Numbered from the stretch's first letter, positions 36,630 through 46,558 are shown. The stretch: DNA of 47,618 bases from Muribaculaceae bacterium (GCA_022509065.1 JAFLTY010000017.1:1-47618); one strand, 5' to 3'. Notes: generated by a model from the sequence alone, not told the origin. Numbers and translations are program-made.

Positions 36630-37193
36630 TTATTTTAATTCTTTGCCGTCTGAGAAAGCGTTGCCGACACGTTCGCCGACTATATTGTATCCGTGACGCA
36701 AAGGGTCGTACACTATAAGTTTCATTTTGGCCATGTCCGGCTTGCCGTCCTCGGCAAGATATTTTTCGTGACAAACTATATTTACAATCTCGGCTATGAT
36801 GTAACAGCCCGTCTCGGATTCGTCTAATTTCTCAAGTATGCGACATTCCAGAGTCATAGGGAAATCAGTGAACACCGGCGCCTGTACGTTTTGAGCCTTT
36901 ACTACAGACCATCCGGTACGGGCTATCTTGTCAGGTGTTTTTTTCGCACTGACTATACCGACATAGTCGGCTGCCACCATGGTGTCACGCGTGGCGAAAG
37001 TGACAGTGAAATCGCCGCAACGCTTAAGGTTTTCGGTGGTGGCGTGCGCTCCCATCGATATCATTATTTTGTTCATGTCCCACTGGCCTGCCCAGGCGGC
37101 GTTCATGGCGTTAGGGGTTCCGTCGGCACTGTAGGTTCCGATAATAATGACGGGTTGTGGAAGCATCCACGCGTTTGGTTTGAAGTCTTTCAT
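36630..37193 (-). CDS. Flavin reductase-like FMN-binding protein
   Basis: This 187-aa split-barrel flavoprotein resembles flavoredoxin and HpaC/DIM6-type flavin reductases. The FMN-binding region shows VIIIGTYSADGTPNAMNAAW, TTENLKRCGDFTVTF and the G-Y-I/V-S-x-K-K region VGIVSAKKTPDK. The physiological electron partner is unknown. It starts 12 bp after upp and precedes the Gfo/Idh gene by 33 bp, suggesting a short operon. Confidence 0.9.
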   Translation of the reverse strand: MKDFKPNAWMLPQPVIIIGTYSADGTPNAMNAAWAGQWDMNKIMISMGAHATTENLKRCGDFTVTFATRDTMVAADYVGIVSAKKTPDKIARTGWSVVKAQNVQAPVFTDFPMTLECRILEKLDESETGCYIIAEIVNIVCHEKYLAEDGKPDMAKMKLIVYDPLRHGYNIVGERVGNAFSDGKELK

Positions 37194-37205
37194 CTCTTAT
37201 GCCTA

Positions 37206-37859
37206 TTAGTCTTTTGTTCCGTAAGCCAGGTCACCTGCATCTCCGAGCCCTGGCACTATGTATGAATGGGAGTTGATTTCGGGGTCAATGGCTCCTACCC
37301 ACAGGGTGGTCTTGTCGGTGGGGAATGTCTTTGCTATATAATCGACGGCCGCTTGGGAGGCTATGACACTGGCTACATGGATGTGAGCGGGATTTCCTTT
37401 GGTCAACAGCGCGCGGTAGCTCAGCTCCATCGAGGCGCCGGTAGCCAGCATTGGGTCTGCCAGAACAAGCACTTTGTCGTCAAGACGAGGCGAAGCCAGA
37501 TATTCGATGAGCACGTCGAAGTTTTCTTTCTCCTTATACTTCCTGTATGCAGATACGAAAGCGTTTTCAGCGTGGTCAAAAAAGTTAAGGAACCCTTGAT
37601 GGAAAGGCACCCCCGCGCGGAATATGGTGGCGAGAACCACTTTCTCGTCGATTACAGGGCATTTCATGTCGGCAAGCGGAGTGGTTACTTCCTTGTCCCG
37701 GTATTTAAGGGTCTTGGATATCTCATAGGCCATAATCTCGCCCATGCGTTCAAGATTACGACGAAACCTCAAAGGGTCGTGCTGTACGGTGACATCGCGC
37801 ATTTCGGAGAGATACTGCGAAACGAGCGAGTTCTGGTCGGCAAAGTTAATGATTTTCAT
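37206..37859 (-). CDS. upp: Uracil phosphoribosyltransferase
   Basis: This enzyme makes UMP from uracil and PRPP in pyrimidine salvage. The 217-aa protein has TIFRAGVPFHQGF, the PRPP-binding loop VLVLADPMLATGAS (near residue 130) and the uracil-binding C-terminus SYIVPGLGDAGDLAYGTKD. The length and motifs are standard. It lies 56 bp after the end of sufS. Confidence 0.96.
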   Translation of the reverse strand: MKIINFADQNSLVSQYLSEMRDVTVQHDPLRFRRNLERMGEIMAYEISKTLKYRDKEVTTPLADMKCPVIDEKVVLATIFRAGVPFHQGFLNFFDHAENAFVSAYRKYKEKENFDVLIEYLASPRLDDKVLVLADPMLATGASMELSYRALLTKGNPAHIHVASVIASQAAVDYIAKTFPTDKTTLWVGAIDPEINSHSYIVPGLGDAGDLAYGTKD

Positions 37860-37915
37860 ATCGTAAGTTTAATATGGTTAATCGTGCGGATTCGAGGAGA
37901 AATTGTTATCGTCGT

Positions 37916-39133
37916 TCAGATGAGCATGGGGGCGATGCGTTGAAGCGCCAATATAAAGCGATCCACCTCGTCCCGAGTGTTATATACGGCGAACGATGCC
38001 CTTACTGTACCTTCGATACCGAGCGCCTCCATGAGTGGTTGGGCGCAATGGTGTCCGGTGCGGACGGCTATGCCCAGTTTGTCCAGCAACAACCCGGTGT
38101 CGTAGGGGTGGGCATCGCCGATGAGGAAGGATATTACGGCCGACTTGTGTGCGGCTTCCCCAAAGATACGAACACCGGGAACAGTTTCCTTCATCTGAGC
38201 GGTGGCATAGTCCAGAAGGGATTGTTCGTGCGAGGCTATTTTTTCCATTCCCGTCTGTTCTATCCATGACAACGCCGTATCGAAAGCCGCTATGGCAGTA
38301 AAATCGGGTGTTCCGGCCTCAAACTTGAACGGAAGGTCGGCGTATGTAGTACCGGTAGGAAGGCTGACATGTCCTATCATCTCTCCTCCCCCTTGATAGG
38401 GAGGCATGTCGCTAAGAAGCTTTTCGCGACCGTATAACACCCCTACCCCGGTGGGCCCATACATCTTGTGTGACGAAAAGACATAAAAGTCGGCGTCCAG
38501 GTCGCGCACATCGACACGTAGGTGAGGCGTGGCCTGAGCTCCGTCGACAAGAACGACGGCACCGTGACGGTGCGCTTCGGCAATAATCTCTTTAGCGGAA
38601 TTGATAGTGCCCAACACATTCGATACGTGGGCGAAAGCCACTACACGAGTGCGATCGCTGAACAAACGCCCGTAGGCGTCCAAATCGAGGGTCGCCCCGT
38701 CAGCGTTGAGCGGCACCACTTTTATCACCAGGCCGTGACGTTGCGCGGCAAGTTGCCATGGGACGATGTTGGAATGGTGTTCCATGACGGTGATGATTAT
38801 CTCGTCGCCGGGCGAAAGCAACGAACAGTACGACGACGCCACAAGGTTTATCGCCTCGGTAGTACCTCGAGTAAACACTATCTCGGAAGTTGACGCCGCG
38901 TTTATATACCGCGCGACGTGACGGCGGCCATCCTCGACAGCCGCTGTGGCCTCGCCTGCCAAGCAGTGTACTCCGCGATGTACGTTGGCATGGTGATCGT
39001 AATAGGCATCGACAAGCCGTTCGACAACTGCGCGCGGTGTCTGCGATGTGGCTGTGTTGTCAAGATACACCAGGTCGTGGCCGTATATCTTGCGGCTTAG
39101 TGCCGGAAACTGATTTCTTATGTTGTCGTCCAT
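37916..39133 (-). CDS. sufS: Cysteine desulfurase SufS
   Basis: SufS is a PLP enzyme that removes sulfur from cysteine for Fe-S cluster assembly. The 405-aa protein has LDNTATSQTPRAV, HRGVHCLAGEAT, the PLP lysine in FSSHKMYGPTGVGVLYG, and the persulfide cysteine in RTGHHCAQPLM (the group II short loop). It is the last gene of sufBCDS and follows sufD by 20 bp. No SufE or SufU gene is within the window. Confidence 0.97.
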   Translation of the reverse strand: MDDNIRNQFPALSRKIYGHDLVYLDNTATSQTPRAVVERLVDAYYDHHANVHRGVHCLAGEATAAVEDGRRHVARYINAASTSEIVFTRGTTEAINLVASSYCSLLSPGDEIIITVMEHHSNIVPWQLAAQRHGLVIKVVPLNADGATLDLDAYGRLFSDRTRVVAFAHVSNVLGTINSAKEIIAEAHRHGAVVLVDGAQATPHLRVDVRDLDADFYVFSSHKMYGPTGVGVLYGREKLLSDMPPYQGGGEMIGHVSLPTGTTYADLPFKFEAGTPDFTAIAAFDTALSWIEQTGMEKIASHEQSLLDYATAQMKETVPGVRIFGEAAHKSAVISFLIGDAHPYDTGLLLDKLGIAVRTGHHCAQPLMEALGIEGTVRASFAVYNTRDEVDRFILALQRIAPMLI

Positions 39134-39153
39134 TGATTGTCTTCCTCTTTATG

Positions 39154-40572
39154 TTAACAACCGGTGCATGCGCCACATTGTTCGTCTGCGCCCGAAAGTC
39201 GTCGTTCAACAAGATGGCGGAGGCGGTCACGCAACTGTTCGGGATTCACCTTCTCCAAGACATCGGCCATAAAAGCGTTCATCAGCATTGAACGCGCCTC
39301 GGGCAGGTCAATGCCGCGCGACCTCATGTAGAAAAGCGCATTCTCGTCAAGTTGACCGGTGGCCGAACCATGACTGCACTTAACATCGTCGCAATATATC
39401 TCAAGTTGAGGCTGGCTGTGCATGACAGCATCAGCTCCCCCGATGATATTACGGTTGCTCTGATAGGCCGAGGTGCCTATCGCACCTTCAGCCACTCGTA
39501 TAAGGCCGTGGAAAGCGCCTTTGGCGGCATCGTTGACCAGATATTTGAACGCCTGGTCGCTATGGCAGTGTTCGCTGTTGTGAAGCACCGTCGTACAGTT
39601 GTCGGCTATACGGTTACCGTCAAGAATAGCCATGCCGTTTAGGTCGACGCTCGCACCGGGACGGTTCAGATTTACCGTAAAGTCATTGCGCGTGCGCGAT
39701 GGTTTCAACGAGCCGGCAAACACCGACAACCGGCTGTTGTCATTCTGCCGGGCAAATGTCATCACATGGCGCGACGTTCCGGCTGACGACTCCTCGAGTT
39801 CACACAGATTAAGACTGGAGTCGGTGTCAAGGTATATCTCGGTCACTCGCAACGATGCCGAGGGAGTGTCTTGTGACATATCATGGTCGCACACCATGAG
39901 GTCAAGATTAGCTCCGCGTTCAAGAACCACGAGGAGACGTCTGACTGCAAGCGCAGGCAACGCCGTTCCATCGGGTGCGGTCATATTGCGAAGTATATTT
40001 ATGAGCTGAATAGGTTTGTCTACCTTAACCCCTGCCGAGACATGGACAAGGACACCGTCCTGTGCCAAAGCTGTGTTAAGTGCAAGAGCGGCGTTGTCAT
40101 TTATATTGCCTGCCGCCTTGCCATAGTGACGGCGTATGACTTCTTCGTCCGCGGACGAGGCTTTAGAGAAAGCTGTCACTGTCACTCCCTCGGGCAACAA
40201 CCGCACCAAACGGTCGGTGGGATGAAAAGTGTCGTTGACCGTCACTCCTATGAGGGATGACAAAGCGGGGACACCGCACCGGAAAAGAGACTGAGCCTCG
40301 GTGGTTATCGGCAACCTGTTGATATTCACCCCTAAATCGGGAGCAAACATAACATTCAGGTCGGCGTAATGGTTCTCGGCCTTATCAGTGTCACAAAGAC
40401 TAAGGTTGCTGTTGGCCAGAAGTTCGGTGGCCGCTTCGTGCCGCACCCCCGCAATGGAGCGCGCCGTATGTTGAGCCACGACGGCACCATACTGGGCAAG
40501 CAAGACGCGGTATTGTGTTAACGCATCGGCACATCGCCCTTGAGCTGATTTTTTTGAAGCGTTAGTTTCCAT
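39154..40572 (-). CDS. sufD: Fe-S cluster assembly scaffold protein SufD
   Basis: SufD partners SufB and SufC in the scaffold complex that builds Fe-S clusters. The 472-aa protein has the beta-helix core with VHVSAGVKVDKPIQL and ends with the UPF0051 motif HSQPQLEIYCDDVKCSHGSATG and YMRSRGIDLPEARSML. The extreme C-terminus carries a Cys-x-x-Cys-x-x-Cys tail (C466, C469, C472), which could hold a metal or sulfur. It overlaps sufC by 11 bp, indicating translational coupling. Confidence 0.95.
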   Translation of the reverse strand: METNASKKSAQGRCADALTQYRVLLAQYGAVVAQHTARSIAGVRHEAATELLANSNLSLCDTDKAENHYADLNVMFAPDLGVNINRLPITTEAQSLFRCGVPALSSLIGVTVNDTFHPTDRLVRLLPEGVTVTAFSKASSADEEVIRRHYGKAAGNINDNAALALNTALAQDGVLVHVSAGVKVDKPIQLINILRNMTAPDGTALPALAVRRLLVVLERGANLDLMVCDHDMSQDTPSASLRVTEIYLDTDSSLNLCELEESSAGTSRHVMTFARQNDNSRLSVFAGSLKPSRTRNDFTVNLNRPGASVDLNGMAILDGNRIADNCTTVLHNSEHCHSDQAFKYLVNDAAKGAFHGLIRVAEGAIGTSAYQSNRNIIGGADAVMHSQPQLEIYCDDVKCSHGSATGQLDENALFYMRSRGIDLPEARSMLMNAFMADVLEKVNPEQLRDRLRHLVERRLSGADEQCGACTGC

Positions 40573-41335
40573 CGACCTGCTCTTTTATCCAGTCGTACCC
40601 TTTTTCTTCGAGCTCCAACGCCAGTTCCGGGCCACCGGTGTGGACTATGCGTCCTTTGTACAGGATATGCACCACATCGGGTTTTATATAGTCAAGCAAA
40701 CGTTGATAGTGGGTAATGACTATGGTAGCGTTTTTATCCGTTTTCAGTTTGTTGACGCCGCCGGCCACAATACGAAGCGCGTCGATATCAAGACCTGAGT
40801 CTGTCTCATCGAGGATGGCGAGACGTGGCTGAAGCACAGCCATCTGAAAAATCTCGTTGCGTTTTTTCTCGCCACCCGAGAATCCTTCGTTCACCGAACG
40901 CGAGGCAAGTTTGTTATCAAGTTCGACAAGAGCACGCTTCTGACGCATGAGCTTAAGGAAGTCGGAAGCGCTCATGGGTTCCTCGCCAAGATACTTACGT
41001 TTGGCATTGACTGCGGCGCGCATAAAATTGACCATGGACACCCCGGGAATCTCGACCGGATACTGGAAAGATAAAAAGAGCCCTTCGTGACTGCGGTCTT
41101 CAGGCGATAGCGACAGTAGTTCCTTGCCGTTGAACAAAGCCGAACCCCCGTTTACAGTAAACCGCGGGTCGCCGGCCAAAACTCCCGACAATGTACTTTT
41201 GCCCGAACCGTTGGGTCCCATGATGGCATGAACCTCGCCTTCGCGCACCGTTAGATTGATACCTTTCAATATCTCCTTGCCTTCTATGCCTGCGCGCAAG
41301 TCGTTTACTTGAAGCAATATATTGTTTTGTGACAT
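40562..41335 (-). CDS. sufC: Fe-S assembly ATPase SufC
   Basis: SufC is a soluble ABC-type ATPase that drives the SufBCD scaffold. The 257-aa protein has Walker A GPNGSGKST (40-48), the signature FSGGEKKRNE (152-161), Walker B LAILDETDS (172-180) and the switch histidine in IVITHYQRLLDYI. Length is normal. It lies between sufB (90-bp gap) and sufD (11-bp overlap). Confidence 0.97.
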   Translation of the reverse strand: MSQNNILLQVNDLRAGIEGKEILKGINLTVREGEVHAIMGPNGSGKSTLSGVLAGDPRFTVNGGSALFNGKELLSLSPEDRSHEGLFLSFQYPVEIPGVSMVNFMRAAVNAKRKYLGEEPMSASDFLKLMRQKRALVELDNKLASRSVNEGFSGGEKKRNEIFQMAVLQPRLAILDETDSGLDIDALRIVAGGVNKLKTDKNATIVITHYQRLLDYIKPDVVHILYKGRIVHTGGPELALELEEKGYDWIKEQVDGN

Positions 41336-41425
41336 TAAACTTTTAATTTTTTAGTTCTCAATTTTTCAGTTAACAAGGCGTTTATCGCACCATAGCAGTC
41401 ACCCATGTGTCTTGGCTGAGAGCTT

Positions 41426-42922
41426 TTAACCCACCGAGCCTTCAAGAGTGATAGACAAGAGTTTCTGCGCTTCGACAGCAAACTCCATGGGAAGTTTGTT
41501 CATGACCTCCTTGGCATATCCGTTCACTATCAGACCGACGGCCTCTTCGGTAGGTATACCGCGTTGATTGCAGTAAAAAAGTTGTTCTTCGCTGATTTTT
41601 GACGTGGTGGCTTCATGCTCGACTATGGCCGAGTCGTTGCGTACATCGATATACGGGAAAGTATGCGCTCCGCAGTGCGACCCCAGCAACAACGAGTCGC
41701 ATTGCGTATAGTTACGCACCCCGACAGCATTTCTGGCCACGCGTACCAGACCGCGGTATGCGTTTTGCGAATAACCGGCACTGATGCCTTTGGACACTAT
41801 GGTCGAACGCGAATTTTTTCCGATATGTATCATCTTTGTTCCGGTGTCAGCCTGCTGCCGGTTGTTGGTAACTGCCACTGAGTAGAATTCGCCTACCGAA
41901 CCTTCGCCTGACAGTATGCACGAAGGATATTTCCAGGTAATGGCCGAGCCGGTCTCCACCTGAGTCCACGAGAGTTTCGAATAATCTCCGCGGCACAGTC
42001 CGCGTTTGGTCACAAAGTTATATATGCCGCCGCGCCCTTCTTTATCGCCGGCATACCAGTTCTGCACGGTGGAGTATTTCACCTCGGCGTTGTCTTCCAC
42101 AATGATTTCGACGATGGCGGCGTGCAGTTGGTTTTCGTCGCGCATCGGAGCTGTGCATCCTTCCAGATAACTGACATAAGCCTCGCTGTCGGCCACAATA
42201 AGTGTTCGCTCAAATTGGCCTGTTCCGGCAGCGTTGATGCGAAAATATGTTGACAGTTCCATGGGACAACGTACACCCTTTGGGATGTAGACGAACGAGC
42301 CGTCGCTGAATACCGCAGAATTGAGAGCTGCGTAGAAATTATCGGTGTAGGGCACTACCTTGCCGAGGTATTTCCGTACAAGGTCGGGATAATCCTTAAC
42401 CGCCTCGGAAAACGAACAGAAAATGATACCCAACTCAGCCAGTTTTTCGCGATGGGTGGTTTTTACGGATACGGAATCCATTACGGCGTCGACCGCCATA
42501 CCGGCAAGGGCTTTCTGCTCGTGGAGAGGTATGCCAAGCCGATTGAATGTGTCAATCAATTGCGGGTCTACCTCATCAATATTCTTAGGGGAGGTCTTCG
42601 ATTTGGGAGCGGCGTAATAGCTTAGACTTTGAAAATCTATGTCGGGAATGTCGAGATGCGCCCACCGAGGCGGTGTCAGTGTCTGCCAGTAACGGAAGGC
42701 GTCAAGCCGGAAATTAAGCAGCCACTCGGGCTCGCCTTTTTTTGCCGATATAAGCCTTATGACATCCTCATTCAGGCCGATTGGAATGATTTCAGTGTCT
42801 ATATCGCTGACAAAACCATATTTATAGTCGCCCGAGACACTTTCGTCAATTATGTTCCTGGCTGTATTAGGCTCCGCAGCGGGACAACCCTGATTTGGTG
42901 CTATATCTTCGTTATGTTCCAT
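41426..42922 (-). CDS. sufB: Fe-S cluster assembly scaffold protein SufB
   Basis: SufB is the main scaffold subunit on which new Fe-S clusters form. The 498-aa protein has [40 protein letters not shown] (a conserved cysteine) and the C-terminal [22 protein letters not shown]. An N-terminal extension of about 30 residues ([15 protein letters not shown]) is not conserved. It is the first gene of sufBCDS and lies 62 bp after cvpA; no separate promoter is visible there. Confidence 0.97.
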   Translation of the reverse strand: MEHNEDIAPNQGCPAAEPNTARNIIDESVSGDYKYGFVSDIDTEIIPIGLNEDVIRLISAKKGEPEWLLNFRLDAFRYWQTLTPPRWAHLDIPDIDFQSLSYYAAPKSKTSPKNIDEVDPQLIDTFNRLGIPLHEQKALAGMAVDAVMDSVSVKTTHREKLAELGIIFCSFSEAVKDYPDLVRKYLGKVVPYTDNFYAALNSAVFSDGSFVYIPKGVRCPMELSTYFRINAAGTGQFERTLIVADSEAYVSYLEGCTAPMRDENQLHAAIVEIIVEDNAEVKYSTVQNWYAGDKEGRGGIYNFVTKRGLCRGDYSKLSWTQVETGSAITWKYPSCILSGEGSVGEFYSVAVTNNRQQADTGTKMIHIGKNSRSTIVSKGISAGYSQNAYRGLVRVARNAVGVRNYTQCDSLLLGSHCGAHTFPYIDVRNDSAIVEHEATTSKISEEQLFYCNQRGIPTEEAVGLIVNGYAKEVMNKLPMEFAVEAQKLLSITLEGSVG

Positions 42923-42984
42923 CAGTAAACTGACTGTTGCTACTGTTGATTCGCTAAGTACTGATTATTTTTAAAGAAACGACT

Positions 42985-43605
42985 TCACCGGTCAAAGAGT
43001 TCGAACAACGAGTTTTTTTGAACAGATACAGTATCGCCCGGAATGCTGTCTGCCGGGATAAAATCTTCGGCTCTTACCTCGCTGTCTTCCGCGTCGTTGC
43101 TATGCATTATGCTGTTGACCGACGCGTATATCTCGGCGGCCGTCTCGCTCCCCAATACTGCCGGAGCGAAGTTCACCACCTTTTCTTTAACCTCCGTATG
43201 GTCGGTACGCAACTTGGTTTTCGGAAAGATGGCTATCCACACGTTTAACAAAAGACTAAACACAAGGAAATACTCACAAGCGCAGAAAAGACTACCGCCA
43301 AGCTTGTCAATAAAACCAAGTTTAAGAATTCGTAAACTTCGAGAAATCGTTTTTCCTAAAAAGCGTCCGATTATGTAACACACCGTAAACACAAGCACAT
43401 AAGCCATGGCGTTATCGAGCATCAGTGTGGTGGCACTCGCTTCGTCACCCGCAAAGTACCGGGCTAACTGACCGGCAAACAAATGACAGCAGATAATGCC
43501 CCCGATAACGCCGATAACCGACCCCAGCTGAGCCAGTACACCGCGGCGATACCCGTTGACAACGCCGGTAAGCGCAAGCACTATGCATACAATATCGAAC
43601 CACAT
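42985..43605 (-). CDS. cvpA: CvpA family membrane protein
   Basis: CvpA-type proteins are inner-membrane proteins named from colicin V production; their role is still unclear, though they affect envelope integrity. From the start at 43605 it is 206 aa with four predicted membrane helices (IVCIVLALTGVVNGYRRG; SVIGVIGGIICCHLFAG; AMAYVLVFTVCYIIGRFLG; FLVFSLLLNVWIAIFP), then a soluble acidic tail. An earlier in-frame ATG at 43650 lies upstream of the predicted -7 element, so it is unlikely to be the real start. It precedes sufB by 62 bp and is probably co-transcribed. Confidence 0.9.
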   Translation of the reverse strand: MWFDIVCIVLALTGVVNGYRRGVLAQLGSVIGVIGGIICCHLFAGQLARYFAGDEASATTLMLDNAMAYVLVFTVCYIIGRFLGKTISRSLRILKLGFIDKLGGSLFCACEYFLVFSLLLNVWIAIFPKTKLRTDHTEVKEKVVNFAPAVLGSETAAEIYASVNSIMHSNDAEDSEVRAEDFIPADSIPGDTVSVQKNSLFELFDR

Positions 43606-43639
43606 AATAACATTGTGAGACTGGTTGTTTCCAGCCCCA

Positions 43640-43672
43640 CAAATGTACAAAAATTAATCCACACTTCACAAT
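43640..43672 (-). promoter_or_regulatory. Promoter of cvpA-sufBCDS
   Basis: On the minus strand TACATTTG (43647-43640) matches the -7 consensus; ATTG (43672-43669) stands at the -33 position with a 21-bp spacer. Transcription would start near 43633, just upstream of the start at 43605. Confidence 0.5.
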
Positions 43673-43734
43673 CCCCTTTTTCGAAAAAAACATTTCAACG
43701 TAGCGTCACCGGGTATGTCGGGGATTATAAGCTC

Positions 43735-43770
43735 GTATGTATGTATCCTGAAAAAAGGATGCATACATAC
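43735..43770 (-). terminator. 15-bp hairpin after the LRR gene
   Basis: Positions 43735-43749 pair with 43756-43770, with one T-G on the plus strand (C-A on the minus) and a 6-nt A-rich loop. It starts 17 bp past the stop of the minus-strand LRR gene and lacks a clear U-tract. It may stop read-through into cvpA. Confidence 0.45.
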
Positions 43771-43786
43771 AAACCAACTGTTTTTG

Positions 43787-46429
43787 TTAGTCCAGTGTGC
43801 GCGATACGGAGTTTTTCGTCACTTTGATTTTGAAGCCTTTGTAGTCGGGAGAAACCCTGCGTCCATTAATGTCATAAACCACAGCGTCCGCATCGTCGTC
43901 ATCTTTAAGAATATCTCCCACGCCGTCTTCCGAGAAGAACTCACACCATTGAGGTGCCTCAGCATAAAGTCTGATGCTTTCCTGTGGGACGGTGAGTCGG
44001 CAGTTGGTTTTGTCAAAGTCGGCGAATGTCGTTTCGTCGGCAGTCGGAGGAACGGTTTGTGTCAGCTCTATCTCCTCGACACAATTCAACTGTGCCAACA
44101 TGTAATTACCCACCGAATCAAGACCGCCGGTGAACGTTATTTTCTTCAAATCTTTCGCTCCTGTAAAGGGCGAGTAATAGTTTTTCGACACACCCATATT
44201 GGCATACGAGCCACTTCTATACGATATGTTGCGACCTACTGTGATGGATGTCAGGGGCATGCGAGAGAACATGCCGTCGTGTAAAGACACCCCACTCATC
44301 ACATCGGAGTGAGTGTCTATATCGTTCGACATCGAATGGATCACCCACGAACCGTTGGGGTCGAAGTTATCGCCAAATTTCAACTCGTTATCTGAGTCGG
44401 CTATCGTAAGCGATGTTATGGCGGTATTGGCAAAGGCATCCCACCCTATTTTCTCGACAGCCGAACCTATGTACAATTCGCCGGTGATGTTCGCACAATC
44501 CTTGAATGCCTCGTCACCTATCTCCGTAAGAGATTCAGGCAGAATGAGCTCGTCGGTGAAATCACAACCTTTGAACGCTTTTTCCCCGATGGTCTGAAGG
44601 CTTGCGGGCAATTCGAGTTTGCCGGTCAGTTTTGAGCATGCCGCAAAGGCGTTCTTGCCTATCGTCAGCAAATGTTCGGGGAAAATAACATATTCCAAAT
44701 CCAGCCCGTTAAACGCTTCATCGGCTATGGTTTCAATCTTGTTTCCTTCCTCAAACTCCAATCCGGTGACTGACCCGTCAGTGCTACTGAAAAGGGCGCG
44801 GTCTATCATCGAAACATTTTTGGCAAAGACCACCGGTCCGGCCATGGTAAAATCGAATCTGTTAAAATCGTTGGTCGAAATGTCTTTTGCGATGACCAGA
44901 CGGGTCACAGTGACATCGCCAAGACAGGCGCTTTCTATTTTAGTCAGCGATTCTGGTATCGTCACCTCGGCCACTATTGAGGCATTGCCTCCGTAAATAG
45001 CCTGGCGCTCTAACGTTGTCAACGACGGTGGGAAGTTGAGCGACTCGAATGTGATGTTTCCACCCACAAAAGCTTTTTCTTTGATGATTTGCAGCGATGT
45101 CGCTCCGTCTATATTGAAGTGATAGGGAACCATGCCGTAAATAAAATGGCTGGGAATGGTTTTCACGGAGGGTCCGATTATTACCTCGGTTTGCGTATAT
45201 GCGCTGCCGTCCGAACTATAATCATCAAATAAGGGGTTCGCCGGTTCGGGAACATCAAGGTATATCGATTTCAGGTTGTAACATCCGTGAAATACGTTAG
45301 TTCCCATTGTCTCCACATTGTTGCCCACGTAAGCCGATGTCAGACCGGTGCAATTGGCAAACGCTTCACCTCCAAGGATTTTTACAGATTCGGGAATGAG
45401 TACATCGCCGTTAATACCCGGGTTGTTTGCGAACACCCCGTGCTGGATGGTATGCAACGAACAGTCTTCGCTGAATGTCAACGATTTCAGCTGACAACTG
45501 TTGAAAAGTTGACTCGTAATAATTTCTGCATCCTTCCCGATTACAAGGTCAAAACCCGGTGCGGTAGTCGTTTCTCTTTCACTATTATATGAATAGTCGA
45601 AAATGGGCGAATGATAACTGGAGGTTGTTTTAATCTCCGGGGTTCGTGCATTCCAAACAACCTTCTCTAACGCCGAAGCCTTACAAAAAGCCTCATAGCC
45701 TACCCAAAGAACCGACGACGGCACGTATATTTCGGTAAAAGCGTTTCCGTAGAACGCATATCGTCCAATATAAGATACTGTTTCGGGTAAGTCCAGCACA
45801 CCGGCTATAGCGTTGTTATTAAAGCAATTGTCACCGATATACTCGCATTTGCTGTCATCATCGAAATGAAGGTTCGTGATACCGATGCTTTCAAAAAGTC
45901 CGTCGCCTATACGGGTCAGGTTCGGGCCTATGAAGATATCGGTAGACTCGGCTTCCGACCCGCACTCATAAAACGGGTATTGGTTTTTGCCACGGCGTGT
46001 CGAATTTGTCTTCGCGAAAGCAAAATCGGAATTCAGAGTAAGACTCTCCACTCTCTTACAGTTAAGAAAAGCGTCAGGGCCTATGGAATCGAGCGTCGCC
46101 GGCAACACAACGCCGCTAAGTTTGTCGCACGCCGAAAAAGCTTTTTCACCAATCACCCTTACATTTTCGGGAACGGTAAGAACACCCGTTATTTTGGCTG
46201 AGGCAAAAGCGTTGGCGTCGATTTCCACCACCTTATAAGTCTGGTTGTTATGACTGACTGTGGAAGGAAGCGAGACTTCGGTATCCGCTTCAAGGGAATG
46301 TCCCGATATGGCCACGGTACCCTCGGTAGAACTGATTATTCGGTATGTTATGCCGTTTGTTTCAAATGTCGATTGAGCGCTTAGACACAACGGAAACAGC
46401 GAGAAGATGAGTAGAGATAGTTTTTTCAT
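43787..46429 (-). CDS. BspA-type leucine-rich-repeat surface protein
   Basis: This 880-aa secreted protein has a signal peptide (MKKLSLLIFSLFPLCLSAQS). More than 20 LRR_5 (BspA/TpLRR) units of the type L-x-x-I-G-x-x-A-F-x-x-C-x-x-L run from about residue 75 to 800 (for example VRVIGEKAFSACDKLSGVVL and LQTIGEKAFKGCDFTDELIL). A C-terminal tail (VVYDINGRRVSPDYKGFKIKV) follows. BspA proteins of oral and gut Bacteroidales mediate binding to host matrix or other bacteria; the ligand here is unknown. The gene has its own promoter. Confidence 0.92.
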   Translation of the reverse strand: MKKLSLLIFSLFPLCLSAQSTFETNGITYRIISSTEGTVAISGHSLEADTEVSLPSTVSHNNQTYKVVEIDANAFASAKITGVLTVPENVRVIGEKAFSACDKLSGVVLPATLDSIGPDAFLNCKRVESLTLNSDFAFAKTNSTRRGKNQYPFYECGSEAESTDIFIGPNLTRIGDGLFESIGITNLHFDDDSKCEYIGDNCFNNNAIAGVLDLPETVSYIGRYAFYGNAFTEIYVPSSVLWVGYEAFCKASALEKVVWNARTPEIKTTSSYHSPIFDYSYNSERETTTAPGFDLVIGKDAEIITSQLFNSCQLKSLTFSEDCSLHTIQHGVFANNPGINGDVLIPESVKILGGEAFANCTGLTSAYVGNNVETMGTNVFHGCYNLKSIYLDVPEPANPLFDDYSSDGSAYTQTEVIIGPSVKTIPSHFIYGMVPYHFNIDGATSLQIIKEKAFVGGNITFESLNFPPSLTTLERQAIYGGNASIVAEVTIPESLTKIESACLGDVTVTRLVIAKDISTNDFNRFDFTMAGPVVFAKNVSMIDRALFSSTDGSVTGLEFEEGNKIETIADEAFNGLDLEYVIFPEHLLTIGKNAFAACSKLTGKLELPASLQTIGEKAFKGCDFTDELILPESLTEIGDEAFKDCANITGELYIGSAVEKIGWDAFANTAITSLTIADSDNELKFGDNFDPNGSWVIHSMSNDIDTHSDVMSGVSLHDGMFSRMPLTSITVGRNISYRSGSYANMGVSKNYYSPFTGAKDLKKITFTGGLDSVGNYMLAQLNCVEEIELTQTVPPTADETTFADFDKTNCRLTVPQESIRLYAEAPQWCEFFSEDGVGDILKDDDDADAVVYDINGRRVSPDYKGFKIKVTKNSVSRTLD

Positions 46430-46478
46430 TTCCGGTTAAAATTGTTTAATAAGTAACTTCTGTACATAGTTTAGATTG

Positions 46479-46510
46479 CAAAGTTACAGAAAAAAAACAA
46501 GTTAGACAAT
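46479..46510 (-). promoter_or_regulatory. Promoter of the LRR gene
   Basis: On the minus strand TAACTTTG (46486-46479), followed by C, matches the -7 consensus; ATTG (46510-46507) lies at the -33 position with a 20-bp spacer. The start at 46429 is 50 bp downstream. Confidence 0.65.
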
Positions 46511-46558
46511 ATGTGATGAATAGACGGCACATTTCAAATCAAGGCTCCATCAGCACCA

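Noticed and set aside
43603-43650. Upstream start for cvpA at 43650
   Set aside because: It would lie at or before the predicted transcription start; the ATG at 43605 begins directly at the membrane helix.
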